Shown one piece after another: positions 36,289-45,396 of a DNA stretch of 64,000 bases (position 1 is its first letter; each line of letters opens with the position of its first letter). The notes below the pieces were generated by a model. It was not told the origin of the DNA. It saw nothing but the letters and a program-made list of their open reading frames with translations, and searched no databases. The stretch comes from Beijerinckia indica subsp. indica ATCC 9039 (GTDB taxonomy: Bacteria; Pseudomonadota; Alphaproteobacteria; Rhizobiales; Beijerinckiaceae). The stretch lies in NCBI RefSeq assembly GCF_000019845.1, contig NC_010581.1, positions 1,121,501 to 1,185,500 on the forward strand, written 5' to 3'. Made by a program: the position numbers and the translations under genes.

Positions 36289-37695
36289 ATGAAAGCGATG
36301 GTCTGCATGTCTCAGGGTCAGTCGAGCGCGGCATCACCTGTTCAAGGTTCTTTCGGCCTCACCCCTTCGCCAGCCAATCCGGCCAAGGCCCATGGGCCGC
36401 AAGTCAGTCAGGCGAAGCTCGCCAATGGCATGGACATTGTGGTCATTCCTGACCATCGCGCGCCTGTCATCACCCATATGGTCTGGTATCGTAACGGGTC
36501 CGCCGATGATCCAGTGGGCAAGTCCGGCATTGCGCATTTCCTTGAACATCTCATGTTCAAGGGCACCAAGGATCACAAACAGGGCGAATTTTCCGAAGTG
36601 ATCGCCGATTTCGGCGGTCAGGAAAACGCCTTCACCTCGAATGATTATACCGCCTATTTCCAGCGGGTCGCCAAGGACCATCTCCGCGTCTGCATGAATT
36701 ACGAGGCTGACCGGATGAAAAATCTGGTCCTCTCCGATGAAGTGGTCGCCCCCGAGCGCGATGTCGTGCTCGAGGAGCGCCGCATGCGCACGGATTCCGA
36801 TCCCTCGGACCTTCTGAACGAGGCAGTCCAGGCCGCCCTTTATACGCATCATCCCTATGGCAAGCCGATCATCGGTTGGAGCCATGAGATCGAAACCCTC
36901 GATCGCCAGGATGCGTTTGCCTATTACGATCGTTTCTATACGCCAGAAAATGCGATTCTCGTCGTCGCCGGCGATGTCGAGCCCGATGAGGTTCTGGCGC
37001 TTGCCGAGGATGTCTATGGCAAGATCCCGGCCCATGGCGAGGCGCCGCGTCGCTCGCGTCCCCGTGAGCCCGAGCCGCGCGCTCATCGGCTCGTCAAGCT
37101 CGTCGATGAAAAGGTCGAACAGCCGACGCATCAGGGGGTCTTCCTCGTCCCGTCCTACAAGACGGCCGCGCCTGGCGAAGCGGAAGCGCTTGAAGTTCTC
37201 GGCCATTTGCTGGGCGGCGGTCAGACCAGCCTGTTGTTCAAAAAGCTCGTCGTGGCCGATAAAGTCGCCGTTGCCGCCGGCGCCCATTACCAGGGGACGG
37301 CTGTCGATCAGACGCGCTTCTATGTTTATGGCATCCCGGCGCCAGGCATTACGCTCGAGGAAATCGACAATGCCATTGACGCCGTCATTGCCCATGTGGC
37401 CAAGGAAGGCGTCTCGGAAGCGGATCTGCGTCGCACCAAGACCCGACTCGTCGCAGAGGCGATCTATGCCCAGGATAATCAATCGACATTGGCGCGGTGG
37501 TATGGCGCTTCGCTCAGCGTTGGCCTGACCCTGAACGATATTGCCGAATGGCCGGCGCGAATCGAGGCCGTTACCCTGGAGGATGTCAAGAAAGCCACGC
37601 GCTGGCTCGCCAAAAGGCGCGGCGTTACGGGTTTCCTCCTGCCGGCCCATGCCCCAGGAGAACATACGATCGAGGTCGAGACCGAGGCCAGTTGA
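36289..37695 (+). CDS. M16 family zinc metallopeptidase, catalytic subunit
   Basis: A 468-residue member of peptidase family M16 (pitrilysin/mitochondrial processing peptidase). The inverted zinc motif HFLEHLMFKGT (His-X2-Glu-His) lies near residue 84, followed about 75 residues later by the third ligand in LNEAVQA. The N-terminal ~40 residues are low-complexity and may include a poor export signal. It probably forms a heterodimer with the product of the next gene, which lacks the motif, as PqqF-like and MPP-like pairs do. Substrate unknown. Start alternatives at 36298 and 36307 exist, none with a strong ribosome site. Confidence 0.88.
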   Translation: MKAMVCMSQGQSSAASPVQGSFGLTPSPANPAKAHGPQVSQAKLANGMDIVVIPDHRAPVITHMVWYRNGSADDPVGKSGIAHFLEHLMFKGTKDHKQGEFSEVIADFGGQENAFTSNDYTAYFQRVAKDHLRVCMNYEADRMKNLVLSDEVVAPERDVVLEERRMRTDSDPSDLLNEAVQAALYTHHPYGKPIIGWSHEIETLDRQDAFAYYDRFYTPENAILVVAGDVEPDEVLALAEDVYGKIPAHGEAPRRSRPREPEPRAHRLVKLVDEKVEQPTHQGVFLVPSYKTAAPGEAEALEVLGHLLGGGQTSLLFKKLVVADKVAVAAGAHYQGTAVDQTRFYVYGIPAPGITLEEIDNAIDAVIAHVAKEGVSEADLRRTKTRLVAEAIYAQDNQSTLARWYGASLSVGLTLNDIAEWPARIEAVTLEDVKKATRWLAKRRGVTGFLLPAHAPGEHTIEVETEAS

Positions 37696-37772
37696 ACCGG
37701 CCTTCTGGTTGCGCCCGCTTCCTGTTGATGCCAGGGTCAGATGATCCGTGCTGATCGGGTGCATAATTCGTA

Positions 37773-37817
37773 GCTCCTCATGGCAGGTCGCCATCGGCGT
37801 GCCATGAGGAGCGTTTT
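37773..37817 (+). terminator. Hairpin with T-run between the two M16 genes
   Basis: A 13 bp perfect stem (37773-37785 with 37800-37812) is followed by GTTTTC. It would end or attenuate transcription between the catalytic and non-catalytic peptidase genes. Confidence 0.7.
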
Positions 37818-37888
37818 CATGACCCGCACGTTTGTTTTGCCCCGGCCAGGACCTGTTCCGCAGCGGGGCCTTTGGGAATTTTCCGACC

Positions 37889-39169
37889 ATGACCGCACTC
37901 GCCACCACTGACGCTCCGTCTCGCGCTGCCTCCGTCCAGAAGGTCGTTTCCAAGGGAGGGATCGAGGCCTGGCTCGTCGAGGATTATGCGGTGCCGCTCA
38001 TTGCCCTTGAATGTGCCTTCAAGGGAGGCGCGGCGCAGGACCCGGAGGGCAAGCCAGGAGCCGCGACCCTGCTCGCTGGCCTGCTCGATGAAGGCGCCGG
38101 CGCCCTGGATGCCGATGCCTTTCACCAGGCGCTGGACGAAGATGCGATCGAACTGTCTTTTTCGGCCGATCGCGACGTTCTGGGCGGCCGGATGCAAACC
38201 TTGTCGCGCAATGCCGAGCGCGCCTTTGAATTGTTGCGGCTGGCCGTCAATGAGGCGCGGCTCGATGCCGAACCTTTCGCCCGCGTGACCAGCCAGATGA
38301 TGGCGAGCCTCAAGCGCGAGGCGAATGATCCTGATTATGTCGCCGGCCGGACCTTTCGCGCTCTGTCCTATCCAAACCATCCCTATGGCTTACCGGTGCG
38401 TGGCGATCTCGTCAGCCTGCCGGATCTGACGCGGAATGATCTCCTCGATCTTCGCCGCCGCTTGCTGGCGCGGGATAGTCTGAAAATCGCCGTCGTTGGC
38501 GCCATCGACGCGGCGACGCTCGGCGCCTATCTCGACCAGGCTTTCGGCGATTTGCCGGCCCATGGCGATCTTGTTGCCATCCCCGATCAACTCTTTACCG
38601 GCGAGGGGCGGCGGCAGGTCGTCGATCTCGACATTCCGCAATCAACCATCCGTTTTGGCCGCCAGGGCATTGGCCGCAAGGATCCGGATTTTATCGCTGC
38701 GACAGTGGTCAATCATATTCTCGGCGGCGGCATTTTCTCGGCACGATTGTTTCGCGAGGTACGCGAGAAACGCGGGCTCGCCTATTCCGTCTATTCCCAA
38801 CTCGTCACTTTCGATCATGGGGCCATGCTGACCGGCGGCACCTCGACCAAAAACGAGCGTGTGGCGGAATCCCTGAGCGTCATCGAGGAGCAGATCCGCG
38901 ATCTTTCCGAGAATGGACCGACCGGGGAAGAGCTCGACAAGGCCCGGAAATATCTGATCGGGTCCTATGCCTTGCGTTTCGATACGTCGACCAAGATCGC
39001 CGGCCAGCTCGTGCATTTGCAGACGGATGGTTTCGACGTCGATTATCTCGACGCGCGCAATCAATGGATCGCGGCTGTAACGATGGACGATGCCAAGCGC
39101 GTCTGCAAACGTTTGTTTGGCGATGGCCATCTGCTTGTCGCCATCGCCGGACGGCCTGAAAATCTGTAA
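37889..39169 (+). CDS. M16 family peptidase-like protein, non-catalytic subunit
   Basis: A 426-residue M16 homologue. Where the catalytic subunit has HFLEH this protein reads GAATLLAGLLDEGAG, so the zinc site is absent. The C-terminal R/Y region (VREKRGLAYSVYSQ) used in substrate binding is kept, as in the regulatory subunits of MPP-type heterodimers. The ATG at 37889 is chosen from the alignment of the conserved region; a longer frame from 37832 would start inside the hairpin's downstream flank. It presumably works with the upstream M16 protein. Confidence 0.87.
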   Translation: MTALATTDAPSRAASVQKVVSKGGIEAWLVEDYAVPLIALECAFKGGAAQDPEGKPGAATLLAGLLDEGAGALDADAFHQALDEDAIELSFSADRDVLGGRMQTLSRNAERAFELLRLAVNEARLDAEPFARVTSQMMASLKREANDPDYVAGRTFRALSYPNHPYGLPVRGDLVSLPDLTRNDLLDLRRRLLARDSLKIAVVGAIDAATLGAYLDQAFGDLPAHGDLVAIPDQLFTGEGRRQVVDLDIPQSTIRFGRQGIGRKDPDFIAATVVNHILGGGIFSARLFREVREKRGLAYSVYSQLVTFDHGAMLTGGTSTKNERVAESLSVIEEQIRDLSENGPTGEELDKARKYLIGSYALRFDTSTKIAGQLVHLQTDGFDVDYLDARNQWIAAVTMDDAKRVCKRLFGDGHLLVAIAGRPENL

Positions 39170-39204
39170 AAGCTCATGCGGTAAAATCTTCAAGCGATTA
39201 ACCT

Positions 39205-41118
39205 TTGACGATCCGCCGTCTCGATCCCGTCCTCATCGATCGCATCGCCGCCGGCGAGGTCATCGAGCGGCCCGCCGCGGCGGTGAAGGAACTCGTCGAA
39301 AATGCGCTCGACGCGCAGGCGAGCGAGATTGATGTCGTGCTTGAAGGCGGCGGCAAGACGCTCATCCGCGTCACCGATAATGGCTGCGGCATGAGCGCCG
39401 AGGATCTGGAACTCTCCGTCGAGCGCCATGCCACGTCCAAATTGCCGGATGGCGATCTCTTCGCCATTGCGACGCTCGGGTTTCGTGGCGAGGCTTTGCC
39501 CTCGATCGGTTCCGTTTCGGTTCTGTCGCTGACGAGCCGCATGGAAACGGCCACGCATGGTGTCGCGCTCAGCGTCGAACATGGACGCAAACAGACGGTC
39601 ATTCCCTGCGGCCAGCCACGTGGCACGCGGATCGAGGTCCGTGAACTGTTTCGCACGACGCCGGCAAGGCTCAAATTTTTGAAAGGTGATCGCGCCGAGG
39701 CGCGCGCTGCCGCCGATGCCGTGCAGCGCCTGGCCATGGCGCATCCGACCCGGCGTTTTACCTTCACGAGCACGGATACAGCGGGCTTTGATTATCTGCC
39801 TTGTGCCGAGGGACCAGAAGGCCTGCTCGCGCGTATCGGCGCCGTGCTGGGCAAGGATTTCGAGGCCAATGCTTTGCCGGTCGAGGCGGAACGCGAAGGG
39901 ATTATCCTCGAAGGGTTCATCGGCCTGCCAACCTGGCATCGTGCCAATGGGCTAGCGCAATATCTTTTCGTCAATGGCCGGCCGGTGCGCGACAAATTGC
40001 TCACCGGCGCTGTGCGCGCGGCCTATATGGATTATCTGCCAGCCGGGCGTTATCCCGCCTTGGCTCTGTTTCTGCGGTGTGATCCGCAAGAGGTCGATGT
40101 CAATGTGCATCCGGCCAAGGCGGAAGTTCGTTTCCGCGATCAGGGTCTTGTGCGCGGTCTCCTTGTTGGCGCCTTGAAACAGACATTGCAGCAAGCCATG
40201 CATCGGGCGACGCCTGATGGTGGCAGAGTGGCGCTCGGCCTTCTTGCGATGCATTCGGCGGGGCAGGGGCAGCGGCCCGTATCATCCGCGTCCATGCCAT
40301 CCGCGTCAAGGCAAGCGCCGACCATGCCGCCCAGGGATTGGATCAAGGAAGGCGTTCAGGATTGGGATTGGCGGCAATCCCCCGCGCGACCGCAAAATCC
40401 GCCCCAAAATCCGCCCCCTGGCGATCGTATCGAAATGTCAGGCTCGCTGCCTTTGGGTTTTGCCGAAACACCGGCTGGTCTGAACGGGGATAGCGGGAAA
40501 GAGCTCAGCGAGGCGGCTTCTGAGACGCCGCATGATGAGCCACTTGGATTTGCGCGGGCGCAATTGCATGAGACCTATATTGTCGCGCAAACGCGCGATG
40601 GTTTCGTGCTGGTCGATCAGCATGCGGCGCATGAACGTCTTGTCTATGAACGTTTGAAACAGGCGCGCGCGGCGCAAACGGTCGAGCGCCAGATCCTTCT
40701 CCTGCCGACCATTGTCGAATTGCCTGAGGCTGATGTCGAACGGCTGGTCGACGCGGCCTCGATGCTGGCCGATTTTGGCCTCGTGGTTGAAAGCTTCGGT
40801 CCCGGCGCGCTAGCCGTGCGGGAAATTCCGATCGTTTTGAAGGATGGCTCGGTTCCGGCCTTGATCCATGATCTCGCGAACCAGTTGCAAGAAGACGACA
40901 AAGCCTTGATCCCGCTCGAACGCAAACTCGATCATGTGCTGGCGACCTTTGCCTGCCATCATTCCGTGCGTGCCGGCCGTCGTCTCGGTATCGAGGAGAT
41001 GAATGCGCTCCTGCGCGAGATGGAACGCACGCCGGGCTCCGGCCAATGCAATCACGGGCGCCCGACCTATATCGAATTGAAGCTCGGTGACATCGAGAGA
41101 TTATTCGGGCGTGGATGA
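39205..41118 (+). CDS. mutL: DNA mismatch repair protein MutL
   Basis: A 637-residue MutL. The GHKL ATPase domain shows IDRIAAGEVIERP, KELVENALDA, ITDNGCGM-like VTDNGCGM and GFRGEALPSI in the first 110 residues. A Pro/Gln-rich linker covers about residues 340-430. The C-terminal domain holds DQHAAHERLVYE, which satisfies the DQHA-X2-E-X4-E endonuclease motif, and CNHGRP near the end, so this MutL should nick DNA itself, in keeping with the absence of MutH in alphaproteobacteria. The only available start is TTG at 39205, 35 bases after the peptidase gene. Confidence 0.94.
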   Translation: MTIRRLDPVLIDRIAAGEVIERPAAAVKELVENALDAQASEIDVVLEGGGKTLIRVTDNGCGMSAEDLELSVERHATSKLPDGDLFAIATLGFRGEALPSIGSVSVLSLTSRMETATHGVALSVEHGRKQTVIPCGQPRGTRIEVRELFRTTPARLKFLKGDRAEARAAADAVQRLAMAHPTRRFTFTSTDTAGFDYLPCAEGPEGLLARIGAVLGKDFEANALPVEAEREGIILEGFIGLPTWHRANGLAQYLFVNGRPVRDKLLTGAVRAAYMDYLPAGRYPALALFLRCDPQEVDVNVHPAKAEVRFRDQGLVRGLLVGALKQTLQQAMHRATPDGGRVALGLLAMHSAGQGQRPVSSASMPSASRQAPTMPPRDWIKEGVQDWDWRQSPARPQNPPQNPPPGDRIEMSGSLPLGFAETPAGLNGDSGKELSEAASETPHDEPLGFARAQLHETYIVAQTRDGFVLVDQHAAHERLVYERLKQARAAQTVERQILLLPTIVELPEADVERLVDAASMLADFGLVVESFGPGALAVREIPIVLKDGSVPALIHDLANQLQEDDKALIPLERKLDHVLATFACHHSVRAGRRLGIEEMNALLREMERTPGSGQCNHGRPTYIELKLGDIERLFGRG

Positions 41119-41151
41119 GCGAAGCGACGAGATCTCATAAGTGTCGGATCG

Positions 41152-41745
41152 ATGAAAATGAACCAAATCGTGCATCTCGATGTCTTTACCCATGTTCGTC
41201 TGATCACAGGCTTTATCACCAGTTTGAGCATTGCCCGCCTGCTGACCGGGCTCGCGCGTTTTGTCCAGCATCCCAAGCGTGAGACGATCTATCCGGTCCA
41301 TCTCGGCTGGGCTCTCTTTCTGCTTCTCTACATCATCTATTTCTGGTGGTTCGAGATCATGCTGGCCCGCATCGATGTCATCACCTTCGAGGTTTACGCA
41401 TACATTCTCTTCTATATCGTTTTGTTGTTCTTCATCTCGACGCTGCTGTTTCCAGACCGTATGGACGAATATAAAGGGTTCGAGGATTATTTCCTTTCAT
41501 GCCAGAAATGGTTTTACGGTCTGCTCGCCTCTGTGTTTTTCTTCGATGTTTTCGATTCGATTTTGAAGGGCTGGGATTATTTCCGTTCCCTGTCAGGGGC
41601 ATATCCTGTGCAGCAGGCGGCCCTTTTCAGTCTGGCTGTCGCGGCCATGTTCATTCGCGATCGGCGTTTTCATTTGGCTTTCGTCGGCGGCGCACTGGTT
41701 TTTCAAATTCTGTGGATTGTGCGCCATTATAATGTCATGGCTTGA
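41152..41745 (+). CDS. Hypothetical multi-pass membrane protein
   Basis: A 197-residue protein with about five hydrophobic helices (around residues 15-35, 48-66, 78-100, 118-135 and 150-190), rich in Phe, Tyr and Trp. It has no recognised motif; the pattern resembles unassigned conserved membrane proteins of proteobacteria. It follows mutL by 33 bases and precedes purD by 42, but neither suggests a role. A second Met at 41158 is an equally possible start. Confidence 0.65.
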   Translation: MKMNQIVHLDVFTHVRLITGFITSLSIARLLTGLARFVQHPKRETIYPVHLGWALFLLLYIIYFWWFEIMLARIDVITFEVYAYILFYIVLLFFISTLLFPDRMDEYKGFEDYFLSCQKWFYGLLASVFFFDVFDSILKGWDYFRSLSGAYPVQQAALFSLAVAAMFIRDRRFHLAFVGGALVFQILWIVRHYNVMA

Positions 41746-41787
41746 AAGCTCTTTTTCGTCGTCCTCGATCTTCGAATATCCAGGCTC

Positions 41788-43053
41788 ATGAACGTCCTTC
41801 TCATCGGCTCCGGCGGGCGCGAACATGCGATCGCCAAAACTCTCGCCAAAAGCCCTTTGCTCTCGACCCTCTTCGTTGCGCCGGGCAATCCCGGCATGAT
41901 GGAGATCGCCGAACCCGTCGTGCTCAAAATCGAGAATCATCAGGCGGTCATCGATTTCTGCCGCCTCCAGGCGATCGGCCTTGTCGTGATCGGCCCCGAG
42001 GTGCCGCTCGTCGCGGGGCTTACCGATCCGCTCGTTGCGGCGGGCATTAAAGTTTTTGGTCCGAGCCAAGCGGCCGCTCAGCTCGAAGGATCAAAAAATT
42101 TCACGAAACAATTCTGCTTGGAGCATGGGATTCCGACGGCGCAAGCCCAAAGCTTCGATGAGGCGGCGCCGGCCAAAGCCTATGCCGCGACAAGACCCCT
42201 GCCGATCGTCGTTAAGGCGGATGGCCTCGCTGCCGGTAAGGGCGTCGTCGTGGCGGCGACCCATGCGGAGGCGGAGGCTGCGATCGATCAGATTTTTGCG
42301 GGCGGAATCGGTGGCAATGGCTTGCTCATCGAGGATTTTCTGGAAGGCGAGGAAGCCTCCTTCTTCGCGCTCTGTGATGGCACCAGCGCTTTACCCTTTG
42401 CCTCGGCGCAGGATCATAAACGGGTGGGCGAGGGTGATACGGGCGCCAATACCGGTGGCATGGGGGCCTATTCGCCAGCGCCTGTCATGGATGCGGCCAT
42501 GACCGAAAGGGTCATCGATGAGATCATCACACCGACGGTCAAAGGCATGGCGGCACGCGGGACGCCCTTCAAGGGCATGTTATTCGCGGGGCTGATGATC
42601 GGGCCCGCTGGGCCGAAGCTGATCGAATATAATGTCCGTTTCGGTGATCCGGAAACGCAGGTCATGCTGCCAAGATTGCAAGACGATCTTCTCGCCCTGC
42701 TTCTTGCCTGCGCGGAGGGTCACCTGCCGCAAAAGCCTCTGCATTTTGCCGATGAAGTCGCACTGACCGTCGTGCTCGCCGCCAAGGGCTATCCCGAAGC
42801 GCCGCAAAAGGGCAGCGAGATTCGGGGCGTGGAAAAGGCGGCCAGTCTTCCTGGTGTCAGCCTAACTCATGCCGGCACGCGGCGCGAAGGTACGAAACTC
42901 CTGGCTGATGGAGGCCGCGTCTTGAATGTCACGGGCCTTGGCAAGGATGTGGCGGAAGCGCGGGAGCGCGCCTATGCGGCTGTCGATCTCATCGATTGGC
43001 CTGAAGGATTTTGCCGCCACGACATCGGATGGCGCGCGCTGCAAAGGAACTGA
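41788..43053 (+). CDS. purD: Phosphoribosylamine-glycine ligase
   Basis: A 421-residue ATP-grasp enzyme. It begins MNVLLIGSGGREHAIA, then APGNPGM, IGPEVPLVAGL, the VVKADGLAAGKGVVVA block, GANTGGMGAYSPAP and EYNVRFGDPETQ. PurD makes glycinamide ribonucleotide, the second step of purine synthesis. Length is normal. It stands alone ahead of tRNA-Phe. Confidence 0.96.
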   Translation: MNVLLIGSGGREHAIAKTLAKSPLLSTLFVAPGNPGMMEIAEPVVLKIENHQAVIDFCRLQAIGLVVIGPEVPLVAGLTDPLVAAGIKVFGPSQAAAQLEGSKNFTKQFCLEHGIPTAQAQSFDEAAPAKAYAATRPLPIVVKADGLAAGKGVVVAATHAEAEAAIDQIFAGGIGGNGLLIEDFLEGEEASFFALCDGTSALPFASAQDHKRVGEGDTGANTGGMGAYSPAPVMDAAMTERVIDEIITPTVKGMAARGTPFKGMLFAGLMIGPAGPKLIEYNVRFGDPETQVMLPRLQDDLLALLLACAEGHLPQKPLHFADEVALTVVLAAKGYPEAPQKGSEIRGVEKAASLPGVSLTHAGTRREGTKLLADGGRVLNVTGLGKDVAEARERAYAAVDLIDWPEGFCRHDIGWRALQRN

Positions 43054-43148
43054 CATAAATCCGCTTAAGGGTGCTGGACAACGGGACGTCCAGTCCACTA
43101 TAAGGCCCCAGGTTCGAAGCAACGTCTTGAGACAGAAGATTCGTTCCT

Positions 43149-43224
43149 GCCCAGGTAGCTCAGTTGGTAGAGCATGCGACTGAAAATCGCAGTGTCGGTG
43201 GTTCGATTCCGCCCCTGGGCACCA
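43149..43224 (+). tRNA. tRNA-Phe (GAA)
   Basis: A complete 76-base cloverleaf with encoded CCA: acceptor GCCCAGG/CCTGGGC, D-arm GCTC/GAGC, anticodon stem TGCGA/TCGCA around loop CTGAAAA (anticodon GAA), T-arm GGTGG/CCGCC with TTCGATT. TATAAG at about 43100 could be its -10 box. Confidence 0.97.
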
Positions 43225-43250
43225 GCGACCCCACCGAAAAATTTGAGCAG

Positions 43251-43278
43251 AAAAGATCTCGTTAAATATGAGATTTTT
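43251..43278 (+). terminator. Probable terminator after tRNA-Phe
   Basis: AAAAGATCTC and GAGATTTTT pair with one bulged G around an eight-base loop, followed by T residues, 27 bases after the tRNA. The sequence from there to 43455 shows no gene. Confidence 0.6.
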
Positions 43279-43455
43279 CGAGCTAAAAGACCTCTTCCGA
43301 CACCATCTGGCTAAATCGTTTCTCGACACTGAGCGCAGCAGTTGGTTGGTCGTGCTCCTCATTTCGTCATGAGGCATGATTTCCCCAAAATTGAGGAATA
43401 TCATTTCTGTTGCGTACGGGGATAGTCATGATGACCGACCTTCGGAGAAACCGAA

Positions 43456-43650
43456 ATGAGACTCGCTCTCACGGCCTTACTTTTTAGCGTCGCCACAACA
43501 GCCATTGCTCAGCCCTATCGCGGACCGGATAATGGAGATAGACCGCCGCCACCTCCTCCCGTTTATGACGATCGGGGCGGCCCACCTCCCGTTGATGATG
43601 ATGCGGAGGATGTCGACGAATTCCCGCCACCGCCGCCCGATGATCAATAA
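43456..43650 (+). CDS. Small exported proline/aspartate-rich protein
   Basis: A 64-residue protein with a clean signal peptide (MRLALTALLFSVATTAIAQ, cleavage after AIA) and a mature part made almost wholly of Pro runs and Asp/Glu. There is no enzyme motif. GGAGAAACCGAA precedes the ATG. Its last 24 codons are duplicated at 45397-45466 (as GPPPVDDDAADVDE and onward), where they have no start: see the direct-repeat entries. Function unknown; periplasmic or surface location is likely. Confidence 0.6.
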   Translation: MRLALTALLFSVATTAIAQPYRGPDNGDRPPPPPPVYDDRGGPPPVDDDAEDVDEFPPPPPDDQ

Positions 43651-43847
43651 TGTCAGGCTTAGAGGTGGCGTCCCGGATCGTTCAGTCCGGTAGGGAGACG
43701 ATTTTATGATCTGGAGGACGGGAGCATTGCCCCTTTCATAATCGGCTGGTTTGAAGCCGACGAGGAGGCGGTCTCCCAGTTCCAGCACGGGCGCTTGATC
43801 GGGCGAGCGTGAACTTGGTCGCTTTGTCCTGATTGAGACCTTCCTTG
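43579..43847. repeat. Direct repeat, left copy (about 270 bp)
   Basis: This segment covers the 3' part of the proline-rich gene and the 3' part of an arsC/yffB-like gene on the minus strand. It is closely similar to 45397-45672; long identical stretches include the bases around GATTTTATGATCTGGAGGA. The two copies frame the HxlR/SDR cassette. Confidence 0.85.
43704..43847 (-). pseudogene. Truncated, frameshifted ArsC/YffB-like gene fragment
   Basis: The minus strand encodes the C-terminal end of the protein found whole at 45519-45878 (LELGDRLLVGFKPADYE and LPSSRS), but an extra T in CCCCTTTCATAAT shifts the frame, and the gene stops abruptly at the repeat end, without its N-terminal two thirds. 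It is a dead copy. Confidence 0.8.
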
Positions 43848-43984
43848 CACGCGAAGTGCGCCAGAACCCATGCAGGGCATTTCGATCCAGGTCCGAGACG
43901 GTACGACGCCAACGGAGTTACAAGAGATCGTCGAAGACGTCGTATCGGTTATCAAAGCCTGGTACTTTCGATCCGACGCGGGCA

Positions 43985-44419
43985 TTAACGCTCGTTCGCG
44001 GTGTCAAAAGCCTCACGCGCTTGTTCGATCTTATCGAGATTGTTTGCGGCCCATACCCACACGCCGCAGAATGCCGCCCCGAGCGTGATACCAAGGTCAG
44101 TGAGCCGGTATTCAACCTTCGGCGGCACAACTGGGTAGATCGTGCGCTTGACCAGCCCATCGCGCTCCATAGCGCGTAATGTCTGCGTGAGCATCTTCTG
44201 GCTGATACCTTCCACGGCCTCAGCCAAACGCGAAAATCTGAGCTCTCCCTTCTCGGCGAGCACATCGAGAATCAGCATTGTCCACTTATCCGCCACACGC
44301 CCGATCACGTCGGTCACGAGCTTTTCAATGCGGGGATCGAGATCGGCCGGGGGCTGCTGTTCTGCATAGAACTTCGCCGCTGCGATCTGCTCATCCGTGA
44401 ACTTTGCCATCGTGGACAT
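43985..44419 (-). CDS. HxlR family transcriptional regulator
   Basis: A 144-residue winged-helix protein of the HxlR type: VTDVIGRVADKWTMLILDVLAEKGELRF near 36-63, then FSRLAEAVEGISQKMLTQTLRAMERDGLV, followed by the wing (RTIYPVVPPKVEYRLTDLG). There is no cysteine in the sensing position used by YodB/HypR; the single Cys lies near the C-terminus (AFCGVWVW). It is divergent from an SDR gene across 105 bases with repeated motifs, and so most likely controls that gene and itself. The cassette is bordered by direct repeats, suggesting acquisition. Confidence 0.87.
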   Translation of the reverse strand: MSTMAKFTDEQIAAAKFYAEQQPPADLDPRIEKLVTDVIGRVADKWTMLILDVLAEKGELRFSRLAEAVEGISQKMLTQTLRAMERDGLVKRTIYPVVPPKVEYRLTDLGITLGAAFCGVWVWAANNLDKIEQAREAFDTANER

Positions 44420-44432
44420 CTAATGCTCTCCA

Positions 44433-44517
44433 TTTGGTAAGTATAGAACTTTTCGGTGCCTTCTTCCCTTTGGAAAGTATGAGCGTCAAAACTACCTGAA
44501 TGCAACGGACTTCAGGT
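44433..44517. promoter_or_regulatory. Repeated motifs in the HxlR/SDR divergent promoter
   Basis: TTTGGTAAGTAT (44433-44444) and TTTGGAAAGTAT (44469-44480) are direct repeats differing in one base, 36 bases apart start to start. ACCTGAA-N10-TTCAGGT (44494-44517) is a 7 bp inverted repeat ending eight bases before the SDR start. These are the best operator candidates for the HxlR protein. Confidence 0.5.
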
Positions 44518-44524
44518 ATTCACT

Positions 44525-45298
44525 ATGAAAATGACCAATCGAACAGTCTTGATTACCGGCGGCACCAGCGGGATCGGCCTCACGCTCGCCAATAGCCTCG
44601 TCGAGCGCGGAAACATCGTGATTGTCACAGGCCGTGATCAGAGCAAGTTGACTTCTGTTTCGAAGGCCTTTCCGAGGCTGTACGTTGTTCGGAGCGATGT
44701 CACGAAGCCGGACGACATTCGGAGACTTTACGAGGAGATTTTATCCCGCTTTCCGAAGCTGGATGTTCTCGTCAATAACGCGGGCATAATGCGGAATCTC
44801 AAGCTGGTGGAGCCACACAGTCTCGAAGACATTACGCGTGAGGTCGATATTTTGCTGACTGGAGCAATCCGAATGGTGCAGCAATTCCTGCCGCATCTGC
44901 TGCAACGTGACGAAGCCGCGATCGTCAACGTATCCTCGGGCCTCGCTTTCGTCCCGATGCCTGTGTCGCCAGTCTATTCCGCCGCGAAAGCAGCCCTGCA
45001 CGCCTACACGCAAAGCCTGCGGGCGCAACTTTCCGACACGTCGATCAACGTCATTGAGTTGGCTCCGCCACCAGTTGAAACGGAATTGTTTAGAGGTGAG
45101 TTTGCCGAGGAGATGAAGGGCCGGAGCGCTATGGCACCCGACAAACTGGTCAAACAAACGTTAGCGGCGATCGAAGCCGGGAGAACGGAAATTAGGCCAG
45201 GCGCTGCGAACATTCTCAAGATCGCAAGCCGGATCGCACCGGATTTCATATTCAAGCAAATGGTGAAACTTGGGCAGCCGAGGAACCGTCCGATCTAG
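44525..45298 (+). CDS. SDR family oxidoreductase, DltE-like
   Basis: A 257-residue classical short-chain dehydrogenase. It has the nucleotide motif TGGTSGIG (residues 11-18), NNAGIM near 88, the catalytic serine in VNVSSGLAF and YSAAKAAL (Tyr/Lys) near 154. The C-terminal part (PPPVETELF) fits the DltE-like group. The substrate is unknown. HxlR-controlled SDRs often respond to reactive electrophiles or quinones, so an aldehyde/quinone detoxification role is possible, as inference only. It is the second gene of the repeat-bounded cassette. Confidence 0.87.
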   Translation: MKMTNRTVLITGGTSGIGLTLANSLVERGNIVIVTGRDQSKLTSVSKAFPRLYVVRSDVTKPDDIRRLYEEILSRFPKLDVLVNNAGIMRNLKLVEPHSLEDITREVDILLTGAIRMVQQFLPHLLQRDEAAIVNVSSGLAFVPMPVSPVYSAAKAALHAYTQSLRAQLSDTSINVIELAPPPVETELFRGEFAEEMKGRSAMAPDKLVKQTLAAIEAGRTEIRPGAANILKIASRIAPDFIFKQMVKLGQPRNRPI

Positions 45299-45396
45299 CT
45301 AGTCCTGGCGGACTCAACCCACCCACTTTCTGATCTTGCCACCCTGAACGCTCGGCTTTAAGAACGGTGCATCGAGCACTGGGCCAGACTTAGCAT

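Noticed and set aside
36334..37953. Minus-strand frame of 539 codons opposite the catalytic M16 gene
   Set aside because: Antisense to a gene with an intact zinc motif; composition is that of a shadow frame and no ribosome site precedes it.
43704..43985. 93-codon minus-strand frame joining the ArsC fragment to cassette sequence
   Set aside because: It reads through a frameshift and the junction of the direct repeat; it is a chance fusion, not a gene.
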